NCBI RefSeq assembly: GCF_025685425.1
Contig: NZ_JAGTAS010000058.1
Location: 124,001-188,000 of the forward strand
Direction: 5' to 3'
Source: Terriglobus albidus
GTDB taxonomy: Bacteria; Acidobacteriota; Terriglobia; Terriglobales; Acidobacteriaceae
DNA length: 64,000 nt
Made by a program: the position numbers and the translations under genes. Below are positions 35,180 to 44,496 of this stretch, one piece after another. How positions within the stretch are numbered: the first letter of the stretch is position 1; each line of letters opens with the position of its first letter. The notes under the pieces are model-generated. The model ran no database searches. It saw only the letters and a list, made by a program, of their open reading frames with translations, and was not told the DNA's origin.

Positions 35180-36253
35180 ATGCTTATGCGAATGCGACAC
35201 CACAATAATTTTGATTTACTTCGTCTTGTCTTGTCTTGGATGGTTGTGGGTGCTCATTGCGTTGATCTATCTGGAAGTCAGGCACTTCACTTGATTCGAT
35301 GGTTTGCGCATTCAAGAGAAGCCGTTGAAGGTTTTTTCGCAATCAGTGGTTGCCTAATTGTCGCCAGTTGGGACCGGTCCAAATCCCTCGCTGATTATTT
35401 TCGCAAGCGGGCGCAACGTATCCTGCCTGGCTACTGGTTAGCATTGGGATTCTGTCTCGTTGTCGGAAGTTTTATGACAACCTTGTCTTTGCCTGCCTTT
35501 TGGCGTAGCCGGGAAACGTGGCAATACATCTTCTATAACCTGCTTTTCCTTAACTTCAAAAAGCCGGATCTGCCTGGAGTCTTTCAGCACAACTTTCTGA
35601 CACCGGCAATGAATGGCGCGTTATGGACAATCAAACTCGAAATCGGTTTTTATATTCTTGTCCCGTTGTTGGCATGGTTTGTTCGCAAGATCAATCCTTT
35701 CATTGTTATCAGCACAACATTTCTCCTTTCAATTGCATTCAATCTTGTTTTTGAGCATCTGGGAAAGCCTACCTTGGGCAAGCAGCTGCCGGGGCAGTTG
35801 TGTTTCTTTATGGTTGGAACTGCCGTCTATTACTACTTCAATCAGTTCCAGGCTCATAAACAATGGATGTGGGCTCTGGCATTGGCCGCAACGATCGCAG
35901 GCTCTCTAACTGGCTGGTTATTTCTGGAAGCTGTTGGTATTCCCCTTCTTGTGCTTTGCGTTGCATTCCTGCTGCCGTCATATCGCGGGATCACCCGTTT
36001 TGGCGACTTCTCGTATGGCACCTACGTACTTCACTTCCCAATGGTTCAGATGTTGATCGCACTAGGCTTTTTTTCGCGAACCCCCTTTGGCGCGGTCTCC
36101 TTGGTCGTATTGATTGTGGCGATTCTTTCCGCACTCTCATGGTTTGGTGTAGAACGAGCATTCTTGCGCCCGACCAGATTGCAACAGCAAGAGTCAGAGG
36201 TTCGGAAGCGCAGCACCGATAAAATCGATCAACCAGAACTTTCCAGCCGATAG
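35180..36253 (+). CDS. Acyltransferase family 3 (OafA/ExoZ-like) membrane protein
   Basis: A 357-aa protein with about ten transmembrane helices and the acyltransferase-3 signatures: an N-terminal NNFDLLRLVLSWMVVGAHC, then VEGFFAISGCLI, and the RAQRILPGYW motif. Family members O-acetylate or acylate surface polysaccharides. The gene is distinctly AT-richer (roughly 45% GC by eye) than its neighbours (roughly 58-60%), suggesting recent transfer, as is common for O-antigen modification genes. Its TAG stop coincides with the left end of a degraded palindromic repeat. Confidence 0.9.
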   Translation: MLMRMRHHNNFDLLRLVLSWMVVGAHCVDLSGSQALHLIRWFAHSREAVEGFFAISGCLIVASWDRSKSLADYFRKRAQRILPGYWLALGFCLVVGSFMTTLSLPAFWRSRETWQYIFYNLLFLNFKKPDLPGVFQHNFLTPAMNGALWTIKLEIGFYILVPLLAWFVRKINPFIVISTTFLLSIAFNLVFEHLGKPTLGKQLPGQLCFFMVGTAVYYYFNQFQAHKQWMWALALAATIAGSLTGWLFLEAVGIPLLVLCVAFLLPSYRGITRFGDFSYGTYVLHFPMVQMLIALGFFSRTPFGAVSLVVLIVAILSALSWFGVERAFLRPTRLQQQESEVRKRSTDKIDQPELSSR

Positions 36254-36345
36254 AGCATTTTCATTGCAGATGCAGTACAGGGATCCCGCATATATGCGAG
36301 TTTTCCGCAATGAAAACGTCGCGGCACTCCTCTTCGATGAGGATG
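36251..36345 (-). repeat. Degenerate copy of the palindromic repeat, copy 5
   Basis: Starts TAGAGCATTTTC on the acyltransferase stop codon and contains TTTTCCGCAATGAAAACG and CGGCACTCCTCTT, which are the inverted centre of the element as seen in copy 1. The far terminal arm is missing, so this copy is truncated. Confidence 0.65.
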
Positions 36346-36549
36346 AAGATGCCGTCGAGCATCTCTTTGAAGATGGAGTGAGCGCCGAAGAGAAACGCTT
36401 AGAGACTTGTTTGCGGTAGATACTCTTCCGGAGTAGTTGCGGCCTACTCGCTCTTGATAGACTGGAAATTACACAAGATAATGCAAATCTCGTGCTACTT
36501 TGGGCGGGAGTTGAGGTTGTTTCGCTCCAAGTCATCTAAAGGATAATCA

Positions 36550-37407
36550 ATGAGCATCAAGCAAGCACTCAAGAATACCCTGTCCGCTTCCATCTTTCAT
36601 TCCGTCAGGGACATTCCATGGATGATCCGGGATTGGAGAACCAAGGCTCCCATCGGGCAAGGGCCCATTCCTCCGTTGCGTCTGATGTTTGATGGGCCGC
36701 GAGGCTATGATCTGTTTCTGAAGATGGGTCGCGAGACGCTAGGTTTTTACAAAAACATTGCCGGCATGAAACCCGATGACGTAATCCTTGACATCGGCTG
36801 CGGTATAGGCCGAAAGACACTGCCGCTACTGGATTATCTGAACGACAAAGCGCTTTATGTTGGGATGGATCTGGACCGGAGGGGAATTGACTGGCTGCTC
36901 CGCAATGTGACGTCGCGCAATCAGCGATTTGTCTTCCTGCATCAGGATATTTACAACAAGTTTTACAATCCAAAAGGATCTCTCATCCCTGGCTTACTGG
37001 TGCTTCCTTTCCCGGATGCATCGTTCGACATGGTTGTTCTATGGTCGGTATTTACACATATGTATCCCGGCGATATCGCACACTACCTATCTGAGATCGC
37101 TCGTGTGCTCAAACCGGGTGGAACGCTCGCGGCTTCCTTTTTTCTTTATGACGATGAAGTCCTCAGCCGGATGAAACGCGGCGAGACAACAATGGATTTC
37201 AAGTATGCATTGAAGGATTGCAGAACGACAAATCCGAATATGCCTGAGGACGCGCTTGCGGTAGGTTCGGAATGGCTAGATTCCGTTCAACATCAAGTCG
37301 GCCTTCAGACGCAGCAACGATTAAGCGGAACCTGGACAGGGGCTGCGCCGCATGCGGGACTTGAACTCACGAACTTCCAAGACATCGTGTTGGCAAAGAA
37401 GCTCTAG
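36550..37407 (+). CDS. Class I SAM-dependent methyltransferase
   Basis: A 285-aa cytoplasmic enzyme with the Methyltransf_11/25 motifs: motif I VILDIGCGIGRKT, the acidic residue ending beta-2 (YVGMDLD), motif II/post-I around FLHQDIYNKF, and LPFPDASFDMVVLWSVF, then VLKPGGTLAASFF. Likely O-methylation of a sugar in the surface glycan, given its setting. It starts at ATG 36550 with AAGGA just upstream. It is convergent with the GT4 gene of locus A. Confidence 0.88.
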   Translation: MSIKQALKNTLSASIFHSVRDIPWMIRDWRTKAPIGQGPIPPLRLMFDGPRGYDLFLKMGRETLGFYKNIAGMKPDDVILDIGCGIGRKTLPLLDYLNDKALYVGMDLDRRGIDWLLRNVTSRNQRFVFLHQDIYNKFYNPKGSLIPGLLVLPFPDASFDMVVLWSVFTHMYPGDIAHYLSEIARVLKPGGTLAASFFLYDDEVLSRMKRGETTMDFKYALKDCRTTNPNMPEDALAVGSEWLDSVQHQVGLQTQQRLSGTWTGAAPHAGLELTNFQDIVLAKKL

Positions 37408-37419
37408 CCTCGTTCCCGG

Positions 37420-38571
37420 CTAAAACCGCGAATATTTCTCATCGCTGATGACATCTTCATATGATGTCAGCGTTTGCTGCGCGGTCTTACGCCAGGTGAA
37501 TTTTGCGGCCTGTAGAATCGCTTCTTTGCGCAATCTCTCGTACAGAGAGGAATCGGAGAGAAGACGATCCATCGCCAAACTGATCTGCTCCTTTTGGGTC
37601 GGATCGATCAGTAAAGCCGCCTTGCCTGCTACTTCCGGAAGCGAGGAGATGTCGCTTGTGACCGTGGGAATGCCGCAGGCCAAAGACTCCAGAACTGGAA
37701 TTCCGAAACCCTCATACAAAGAGGGATAAATGAAGATGGTTGAGGCGGCCAGGAGATATGGTTTGTCCTCCTCCGGAATGAATCCCGTGAACTTGACTCG
37801 CGACTCCAGACCCGAGTTTGCCACGGCCTCATAGATGCCGTCGTACATCCATCCCTTCATTCCCGCGATCACCAGGGTGAGTTCAGGATGTTTCGCAGCT
37901 ATCGACACGAAGGCGTCAACGAGTCGAGCCACATTCTTTCGCGGTTCCAGAGTGCCGATGTACAGGGCAAAATTCGTTCCCAGTTCATAGGTTCGCCGAA
38001 CCCTTTCGATCTGACCCGGTTCAAGATTGGCACGGAAGGCCTCGCTCTTACCGTGATGAATGACCCAACTGCGATTTCGATAATGATTGAAACGGGATCG
38101 GAAGTCGCGCTCGGCCGAATGCGAGACGAAGATAAGTCCGTCGGCCAGATGTGCCGAGGCCCAGATAAACAAGCGAAAGTAGAAAACCTTAAATCGATCA
38201 TGAAATTCAGGCATGTTGTAGAACGTCATGTCGTGAATCGTCACGATTCGGCGTGCCCCGAAGCACATCAGAGGCAACGAATAATGCGGCGAATGAACCA
38301 CGTCGATACGGTACCAAAGCACCAGGATCGGGAGAATGATCTGCTCCAAAAGAAAGCGGAACGGCAGGATGCGAAAGATTTTCGCGGGCACGCGGATCGT
38401 ACGCACGTTGGGGCGTCCGCCGAAATCCATCGAGGGGTCGTCATCCTGGACCAGGACAAAGAGTTGAAAGCTGTGCGGCATCGAAGCAAGCTCTCGAAGC
38501 AGGTTTGCAACGTAGACACCCACGCCAGCCTTATTCTTCGTCACGCATGTAGCGTCGAACAGAACTTTCAT
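37420..38571 (-). CDS. Glycosyltransferase family 4 (GT-B)
   Basis: About 383 aa. It starts MKVLFDATCV, with the acceptor-side loop KAGVGVYVANLLREL. The donor-binding half has LYIGTLEPRKN, FTGFIPEEDKPYLLAAST, and the EX7E motif region YEGFGIPVLESLACGIPTV. Retaining transferase using a nucleotide sugar. The ATG at 38571 overlaps the upstream GT2 stop by 4 nt (ATGA), which fixes the start. It is the last gene of the three-gene minus-strand operon of locus A (epimerase, GT2, GT4). Confidence 0.92.
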   Translation of the reverse strand: MKVLFDATCVTKNKAGVGVYVANLLRELASMPHSFQLFVLVQDDDPSMDFGGRPNVRTIRVPAKIFRILPFRFLLEQIILPILVLWYRIDVVHSPHYSLPLMCFGARRIVTIHDMTFYNMPEFHDRFKVFYFRLFIWASAHLADGLIFVSHSAERDFRSRFNHYRNRSWVIHHGKSEAFRANLEPGQIERVRRTYELGTNFALYIGTLEPRKNVARLVDAFVSIAAKHPELTLVIAGMKGWMYDGIYEAVANSGLESRVKFTGFIPEEDKPYLLAASTIFIYPSLYEGFGIPVLESLACGIPTVTSDISSLPEVAGKAALLIDPTQKEQISLAMDRLLSDSSLYERLRKEAILQAAKFTWRKTAQQTLTSYEDVISDEKYSRF

Positions 38572-39518
38572 TGCGAAAGCTGCTCCAACGCCACCTTTTT
38601 CCCATCGCGCAGTCCCTTTTGTTTTACCTTCCGAGCATGACGGAAACTTTGATGCAGGATCGCGCGTGTTGAATCCTGAAGGATATGGAGCATGATCCAA
38701 AATGACGGTACCAGGCCGTGAAAGTGCTTGTGAAGAAAGAGCGCCCGCCCCCGCGCATTGTAGTAAAAGCTGAAGTCGGAGATACCTCCGCCGGTCAATC
38801 CACTTACCTTGTGCCAGAGCTTGCTCTGGGGCAGGTGGTACATGACCAGCCCTGCCTGTCTTGCCCTGTACATAAAATCGACATCGTCACCGTAAACGAA
38901 ATAACGTTCATCCATCAGCCCGATTTTCGCGAAGACTTCCCGTCGAATCAGCACGCAACACGTCGGTGCATAATCGATCTTCTCCGGATGACTGTACTGG
39001 CCGCGATCTTGCTCATCGGCCCCCCGGTGGTATATCTGGAACCCGAGCCTCGGCTCGAAGCGACCTCCCGCCGTCCAGATTCTGTCTGGCGGATCCATGT
39101 AATAGATCAAAGGCGTGTCCATATCGCAGCCAAGGTCAGCCAGCCCTTGCACTAACTGCGCAAAGAGTTCCGGATTGAATACCACGTCATTGTTAATCAG
39201 CAGGACATATTCGCAACCCATTTCAATGGCCGCGCGAATTCCCTGGTTGTTCGCCCCCGCCACACCGACGTTAGTTGGGTTCGCGATGACAAGCTTTTCC
39301 ACGCCGGAATAGGCGTGGAGCAGGGGAATAGTGCCATCGGTCGAAGCATTGTCTACCGCAATCAGGCAGAACTCACTATGGGTCTGGGCGTTCAACGATG
39401 CGAAGAACTCATCCAGCATCGCCGCACTGTTATAAGTCACGGTCACCACCCCGATCTTCCGTTGAACAAAGGCTGAGGGAAGATTGATGGTGGGATCCAG
39501 GTAACTAACTCCGCCCAT
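38568..39518 (-). CDS. Glycosyltransferase family 2 (rhamnosyltransferase-like)
   Basis: A 316-aa GT-A enzyme: IGVVTVTYNSAAMLDEFF, then VDNASTDGTI, NVGVAGANNQGI and the DxD-type LLINNDVVFN. YFVYGDDVDFMYR follows, the usual acidic base region. It resembles WbbL/RfbF-type rhamnosyltransferases, which fits the adjacent dTDP-rhamnose-related epimerase, but the specificity is inferred. It overlaps the epimerase stop by 14 bp and the GT4 start by 4 nt. Confidence 0.9.
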   Translation of the reverse strand: MGGVSYLDPTINLPSAFVQRKIGVVTVTYNSAAMLDEFFASLNAQTHSEFCLIAVDNASTDGTIPLLHAYSGVEKLVIANPTNVGVAGANNQGIRAAIEMGCEYVLLINNDVVFNPELFAQLVQGLADLGCDMDTPLIYYMDPPDRIWTAGGRFEPRLGFQIYHRGADEQDRGQYSHPEKIDYAPTCCVLIRREVFAKIGLMDERYFVYGDDVDFMYRARQAGLVMYHLPQSKLWHKVSGLTGGGISDFSFYYNARGRALFLHKHFHGLVPSFWIMLHILQDSTRAILHQSFRHARKVKQKGLRDGKKVALEQLSQ

Positions 39519-40638
39519 GAAGCAGTCCCTTTTCCGCCATCTCTTTCAAGGACTGTTGGTAAGCGTCCAACTGGGGCTCGTATCGTTCCGCCCATTCCAG
39601 GAACTGGCGTAGCCCGTCATCGAAGCGCCATTGGGGTTCATAGTCGAGCAGAGCCTTCGCCTGCCCCAGATCGGCCAGCCCATGGCGAATGTCTCCATCC
39701 CGGAACGCGCCGGTGACTTCCAGGGTTGAGGAGCTTTGGTAAAACGACTTGACTTGCTCCGCCACGTGCGCCACCGTAGTGCGCTCGTTGGATCCCACAT
39801 TGACCACGTGACAACCGTTGGCCGTAACCTCAAGACACCGGGCAGTGGCCCGCACGACGTCGTCGACATAGACGAAGTCGCGGCTTTCCTGGCCATCTTC
39901 AAAAATTTCGAGCTTACGTCCAGCCCGAGCCAAATTGCAGAAGATGCCAAGAATCCCGGTGTAAGGATTCTTGAGTGACTGTCCAGGTCCATAGACATTC
40001 TGGTAGCGCAATCCGAAGGAAGGAATGCCGAGTACCTGGCCAAACATCATGGCGGTCTGCTCCTGCACCTGCTTCGTCAAACCATAAAAGGACGAGGGCT
40101 GCGAAGGCGCCGATTCCGTGGTGGGAACCGTCTCACAGGATCCGCCGCATAGCGGACAAAGAGGATCGAACTTGCCCGCCATCTTATCTTCAACCGATCG
40201 CGATGACGGATACACAATGCCATCCTTTTCGCACCGGTAAGCGCCTTCTCCATAGATCGCCCGCGATGAAGCGACTACAATGCGCTCCACCTTATGACGC
40301 GGGTTCTTGGCCAGTAACTCATACAGGGTAGCCGTCCCACCGAGGTTCGTCCGCTCGTAACGCATGACCTCATACATCGATTGACCGGTGCCGGTCTCCG
40401 CGGCCAGATGAACGACACTGTCCACTCCCTGCAGCGCAACGCTCATCGCGGACTGATCGGCGACGTCTCCGGTAACAAGGCGAACGTGCGGAGCAAGATC
40501 AGAAGGCAGGCGCTCTTCTCCGGCATGGACTTGAGAAAGAAAGCTGTCGAGGAGGGTGACTTCTTGGCCCTTTGCCAACAGGAGGCGCGCCAGATGTGTC
40601 CCGATGAAGCCCGCGCCGCCGGTGATAAGTGTATTCAA
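39505..40638 (-). CDS. NAD-dependent sugar epimerase, dTDP-L-rhamnose 4-epimerase-like
   Basis: A 377-aa extended SDR. It has a Rossmann motif TGGAGFIGTHLARLL, a catalytic YGLTK (Tyr-x-x-x-Lys) in SSFYGLTKQVQEQT, and NVYGPGQSLKNPYTGI for substrate binding. A Cys-rich insertion (FDPLCPLCGGSCETVP) before the catalytic Tyr is characteristic of dTDP-L-rhamnose 4-epimerases (making dTDP-6-deoxy-L-talose) such as Burkholderia WbiB/Tle; that assignment is from memory of the family. First gene of the minus-strand operon, divergent from the hexapeptide acyltransferases. Confidence 0.85.
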   Translation of the reverse strand: MNTLITGGAGFIGTHLARLLLAKGQEVTLLDSFLSQVHAGEERLPSDLAPHVRLVTGDVADQSAMSVALQGVDSVVHLAAETGTGQSMYEVMRYERTNLGGTATLYELLAKNPRHKVERIVVASSRAIYGEGAYRCEKDGIVYPSSRSVEDKMAGKFDPLCPLCGGSCETVPTTESAPSQPSSFYGLTKQVQEQTAMMFGQVLGIPSFGLRYQNVYGPGQSLKNPYTGILGIFCNLARAGRKLEIFEDGQESRDFVYVDDVVRATARCLEVTANGCHVVNVGSNERTTVAHVAEQVKSFYQSSSTLEVTGAFRDGDIRHGLADLGQAKALLDYEPQWRFDDGLRQFLEWAERYEPQLDAYQQSLKEMAEKGLLHGRS

Positions 40639-40719
40639 AGATCAACCTTCCGCAGGATGATGTAGGTGTTGAACACCCAGCATATAGTATATAACCTCTG
40701 GCATGTGCCGAGGCCGCTG
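40639..40719. promoter_or_regulatory. Divergent promoter region between epimerase and acyltransferase operons
   Basis: About 80 bp between the two start codons, with the AT-rich block CATATAGTATATAACC near 40680-40695 that could supply -10 elements for either direction. No operator symmetry is evident. Confidence 0.35.
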
Positions 40720-41373
40720 ATGAGACGCTTGCAGGAGTTCTTGAATTCTCCCTTTTTTGAAAAATTGACGTTCTTAAAATTCGTTTACCATCACGCTAAG
40801 ACACGTTTTTTTTACCGCTACGTGGTGGGTTCCATGGGCAAGCGCTGTGTGATCATCCGACCCGCCTCTCTCTATAACGCCCGTTTCGTTCACCTCGGAG
40901 ATCGGGTGCGCATCAACTACGGAGTGCGTCTCGATGCCATCCTGGACAGGCCATCGCGTGCCCCGGAGTTGCGGATCGGCAGCAATGTGAACATTGAACA
41001 GAACGTTCATATCATGTGCCACTCACGCATCTTGATCCGCGATAACGTCAGCATCACGGGTCACTGCGCGATCGTGGACATCACGCATCCTTACACAGAC
41101 ATTCGCGACCCGCGTCCCATCGGACAACGCATCCTTGATAACGATTCCTTCGTAGAGATTGGCGAGGGTTCGTTTCTAGGCTTCGGCACAGTGGTCCTGC
41201 CCAATGTCCGTATCGGCAAATACTGTGTCATCGGCGCAAACTCCTGCGTTACGCGGAGTATTCCCGATTACTCGGTCGCAGCCGGCAATCCCGCCGTGGT
41301 TATCCGGCAATACGATTTCGCAAGTCACAGCTGGGTGAGTGGAGGGACCTCTCGCGGGATGGAAGTGTCATGA
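40720..41373 (+). CDS. Hexapeptide-repeat (left-handed beta-helix) acyltransferase
   Basis: About 217 aa. The body is a run of hexapeptide turns (IRPASL, IGSNVNIEQNVHIM, IRDNVSITGHCAIV), then FLGFGTVVLPNVRIGKYC and VIGANSCVTRSIP, closing with the usual YSVAAGNPAVVIR. This is the WbbJ/NodL/maltose O-acetyltransferase type; it would acetylate a sugar using acetyl-CoA. The ATG at 40720 has GAGG six bases upstream; a GTG at 40666 would leave almost no promoter space. It overlaps the next acyltransferase by 4 nt (ATGA). Confidence 0.9.
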   Translation: MRRLQEFLNSPFFEKLTFLKFVYHHAKTRFFYRYVVGSMGKRCVIIRPASLYNARFVHLGDRVRINYGVRLDAILDRPSRAPELRIGSNVNIEQNVHIMCHSRILIRDNVSITGHCAIVDITHPYTDIRDPRPIGQRILDNDSFVEIGEGSFLGFGTVVLPNVRIGKYCVIGANSCVTRSIPDYSVAAGNPAVVIRQYDFASHSWVSGGTSRGMEVS

Positions 41374-41957
41374 TCGCCAACGTAAAAGCCGCATTGAGGA
41401 GGCATCTCCACCGGCCTCTTTCCGGGATGCTCGCCGGACAGGATGTCCGTATCGATCGCCCGCACCGCATCTCCGCTCCTCAATGCATCAGCGTGGGCGA
41501 CCGGTCCTGGATTGGCGCCGACGCGCTCATCACACCGATTGTCGAGTACGCCGGACAGCGCTACTCGCCGCGCATCTCCATTGGCCGCGATGTCTACATC
41601 GGTCCGCATGTATATCTTGCTGCGATCCATAGCGTCATCATTGAGGACGAATGTGTTCTGAGCGAACAGGTCTACATCAACGATTGTTCCCATGGCTTAC
41701 ACCCCGATGCCGGACCGATCATGGCCCAGCCTCTGTTGCATGGCGGAGATGTCCGCATCGGCAAAGGCTGTTTCCTGGGCTATCGCGTCGCGATTCTTCC
41801 CGGAGTCGAGCTGGGACCACACTGCGTCGTAGGCATCAATTCTGTCGTGACCAAGTCGTTCCCAGCTTATTCCATGCTGGCGGGTTCGCCTGCACGCATC
41901 GTCAAGCAGTGGTCCGCCGCGGAGCAGGCGTGGCTGGCACCGGCACAGCCCATGTAG
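41370..41957 (+). CDS. Second hexapeptide-repeat acyltransferase
   Basis: A 195-aa left-handed beta-helix protein. Hexapeptide turns include ISVGDRSWIGADALI, ISIGRDVYIGPHVYL, IGKGCFLGYRVAILPGVELG and CVVGINSVVTKSFP, ending AGSPARIVKQW. It probably acts with the first acyltransferase on the same glycan, for example at another hydroxyl. Translationally coupled to it by an ATGA overlap. Confidence 0.9.
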   Translation: MIANVKAALRRHLHRPLSGMLAGQDVRIDRPHRISAPQCISVGDRSWIGADALITPIVEYAGQRYSPRISIGRDVYIGPHVYLAAIHSVIIEDECVLSEQVYINDCSHGLHPDAGPIMAQPLLHGGDVRIGKGCFLGYRVAILPGVELGPHCVVGINSVVTKSFPAYSMLAGSPARIVKQWSAAEQAWLAPAQPM

Positions 41958-42062
41958 AATTGGGATAAGTCCGCGTCTATTTACGCTGCCTGAATTTATG
42001 GCGTTCAAGGTAGAACCTGACCGCTATCGTTACGCTATGGCTGAAGGAGCCTGCAGGGATTC

Positions 42063-42932
42063 ATGATTGATCTTGCTATCGCTTACAGAGTCTACCCGGG
42101 TGTTTCCAAAACTCCGGCCGCCTGGAGCGACGACAAGTTAAAACTCTCTGCATACTGCCTCTCCTCGTTCAAGCAATCCCTCGGTTCACTTCGGGTCAAG
42201 ATTTGGGCACTCCTCGATGGCTGCCCGCCCGCCTACGAAGCGCTTTTCCGGCAATACTTCAGCTCCGACGAGCTGGTCGTGGTCAACCTGGACAAGATCG
42301 GCAACCATGCCACCTTTGCCATGCAGATTGACCTGCTTTCTCAACAAACCGAGGCCGAACTGGTCTATTTCGCCGAAGACGATTACGTCTACGCTCCAGG
42401 CGCGCTTGTTGACATGGTCGAGTTTGCCCGGGCAAATCCCGATGCTCACTTCGTCACCGCCTATGACCATCTGGGCAACTACGATCTGCCCATCCGCCAG
42501 GAACGGCATCTTATCCGGCCATTCGGTTCCCGTCACTGGCGGACCTCCACTGCCACATGCCTGACGTTTCTCGCTACGCGCACAGCCCTCCTGCGAGTTC
42601 GCCGTACCTTCGCAACCTACTCACGACACAGCGAAGATGGCAGCATATGGATGTCCATTACCCAGAAGGTGGGCTTATTCAATATTCCTGTATATGGCAG
42701 CACTCGTATCATGTTCAAACTTTGGCTAAAGGCCTGGTACTGGGGATGGACTCAGATCTTGTTTGGCGGCAGGCTGCGCCTCTGGGGGCCGATTCCCAGC
42801 CTCGCTACTCATCTTGAATCCACGTGCCTGGCGCCAACGATCGACTGGAATAAGGAATTCGACCGCATTGAACAGGAATTTATCGATCGCCACGAATCGC
42901 TTTCGTTTACAACCGGGCGTGGACAAGTGTGA
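42063..42932 (+). CDS. Glycosyltransferase-like protein (GT-A)
   Basis: A 289-aa protein starting IDLAIAYRVYPG. It has a GT-A-like nucleotide-sugar core with the DxD-type motif LVYFAEDDYVYAPGAL and an FRQYFSS/VVVNLD strand order before it. A second half with EDGSIWMSITQKVG is typical of acceptor-side acidic residues. I do not recognise the exact CAZy family. It starts at ATG 42063 about 100 bp after the acyltransferases and overlaps the flippase by 4 nt (GTGA), so it belongs to the plus-strand arm of locus A. Confidence 0.7.
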   Translation: MIDLAIAYRVYPGVSKTPAAWSDDKLKLSAYCLSSFKQSLGSLRVKIWALLDGCPPAYEALFRQYFSSDELVVVNLDKIGNHATFAMQIDLLSQQTEAELVYFAEDDYVYAPGALVDMVEFARANPDAHFVTAYDHLGNYDLPIRQERHLIRPFGSRHWRTSTATCLTFLATRTALLRVRRTFATYSRHSEDGSIWMSITQKVGLFNIPVYGSTRIMFKLWLKAWYWGWTQILFGGRLRLWGPIPSLATHLESTCLAPTIDWNKEFDRIEQEFIDRHESLSFTTGRGQV

Positions 42933-44485
42933 CCTCCCGTCGCGAAAAGTTCCTCATCGTCAAGAACGCGATTGCCAATCTTGTGCGCGGCGGTGCTTCC
43001 GCCCTCGTTGCCGTCCTTCTTCCCTCCTTTCTTACCCGTTCCATGTCTACCGAGGCCTTCGGGGCATGGTCTCTCGTGCTGCAGTTGAGCGCCTACGTCA
43101 GCTATCTCGATTTCGGTATTCAGACCGCAATCGCCCGCTTTGTCGCCCATTCTTCTGAACGCGGGGAGGGCGAATATCGCGATCGCATCGTCAGTACGGC
43201 CATGGCCTGTCTTGCGTCATCGGCCTGCATTGGTTTGCTCGGTCTGGTACTGCTGTCATTCTTTATCCCTCGCCTCTTCCCTCATCTGCACGGGGAACTC
43301 TTGTTGAGCGTCCGGGCTTCCGTCATCCTGGTCGGCGGCTCACTCTGCATCGGCCTGCCTGCATCCGTCTTCACCGGAACCTTTGTAGGGCTTCAGCGCA
43401 ACGAAGTTCCGGCCGCGATTATCGGAATTTCAAGGCTGCTGAGCGCGGTTCTACTGGTCGTCGTAGTGCGTCACCGTGGAACCATCCCTCATATGGCGTT
43501 GGTCATGGCGCTGGTGAATGTGGGATCGTACGCTGTGCAATACGTCGCCTACCGCAGACTCAGCGAGAGTATCGCTCCGCCAATTCGACTCTCTCTTTCC
43601 AAGATTTCCAAGGCGGCGGCCACCGAACTCTTCGACTATTGCTTCAGCCTCACGGTGTGGGGATTGGGAATCCTGCTGGTGACGGGTCTCGACCTTACCA
43701 TCGTCGGCATCTACAGTTTCGGTGAAGTAGCCTACTATTCCATCGCCGCTACCGTGGTTACGTTGCTGGCAGGCTCGTTCGGCGCCATCTTTGGTGCCAT
43801 GGGATCCACCACTGCCGTAATTCACGCCCGCGGCGATCGAGCCGGCCTGGGCAAAATGGTCCTGGGTGCCACTCGCATGGGAACAGTGATGTTGCTGGCC
43901 ACCGGATTACCGCTGATCGTCTTCGCGCATCCCCTGCTCCGCGTCTGGGTTGATGCTCAGTACGCTGCCAACGGCGCGATCTTGTTACAGGTGTTGGTTG
44001 CCGCGAATATCATCCGCATGACCGTGACGCCTTACGTACTGGCAATGATCGGGAGTGGAGAGCAGCGCCGCGTCATCCTGACTCCGTTGCTGGAAGGCGT
44101 GAGTAACCTGCTCTTTAGCGTGCTTCTGGCTCGTTCGTTCGGAGCAATCGGCGTTGCGGCCGGGACGATGGTCGGTTCGCTTGTCGGTCTTGGCGGCAAT
44201 CTCTTCTACAACATGCGACGGACGACTGAGATCCAGATGAGCATCTCAGAATACTTCTTCTCGTCGCTGCTTCGGCCCAGCCTTTGTTTTCTGCCAATAG
44301 GCCTTGCGGCCGCGGTGTGGCGATTCCTTCCCATGGACCTTATCGCGGTTCGTTTTATCTGTGGAGTCCTTGCGACGGCTATCAGCCTGGGAATGCTTTG
44401 GCGCTTTGCACTCCAGCCCGAGGAGAGAACCAAATTGGTCGCGACGATTCGCGGAAGACTTGGGCGCGAGATCGCTCCCTCCTGA
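42929..44485 (+). CDS. Wzx-type polysaccharide flippase (MATE/MOP superfamily)
   Basis: A 518-aa protein with about 12-14 transmembrane helices; the N-terminus is NAIANLVRGGASALVAVLLP followed by FLTRSMSTEAFGAWSLVL, the hallmark of the polysaccharide_synt family. It moves undecaprenyl-linked repeat units across the inner membrane. GTG start at 42929, coupled to the upstream GT gene. It is the flippase of locus A; another lies at 56299. Confidence 0.92.
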   Translation: MTSRREKFLIVKNAIANLVRGGASALVAVLLPSFLTRSMSTEAFGAWSLVLQLSAYVSYLDFGIQTAIARFVAHSSERGEGEYRDRIVSTAMACLASSACIGLLGLVLLSFFIPRLFPHLHGELLLSVRASVILVGGSLCIGLPASVFTGTFVGLQRNEVPAAIIGISRLLSAVLLVVVVRHRGTIPHMALVMALVNVGSYAVQYVAYRRLSESIAPPIRLSLSKISKAAATELFDYCFSLTVWGLGILLVTGLDLTIVGIYSFGEVAYYSIAATVVTLLAGSFGAIFGAMGSTTAVIHARGDRAGLGKMVLGATRMGTVMLLATGLPLIVFAHPLLRVWVDAQYAANGAILLQVLVAANIIRMTVTPYVLAMIGSGEQRRVILTPLLEGVSNLLFSVLLARSFGAIGVAAGTMVGSLVGLGGNLFYNMRRTTEIQMSISEYFFSSLLRPSLCFLPIGLAAAVWRFLPMDLIAVRFICGVLATAISLGMLWRFALQPEERTKLVATIRGRLGREIAPS

Positions 44486-44496
44486 ACCGCTTTCCG

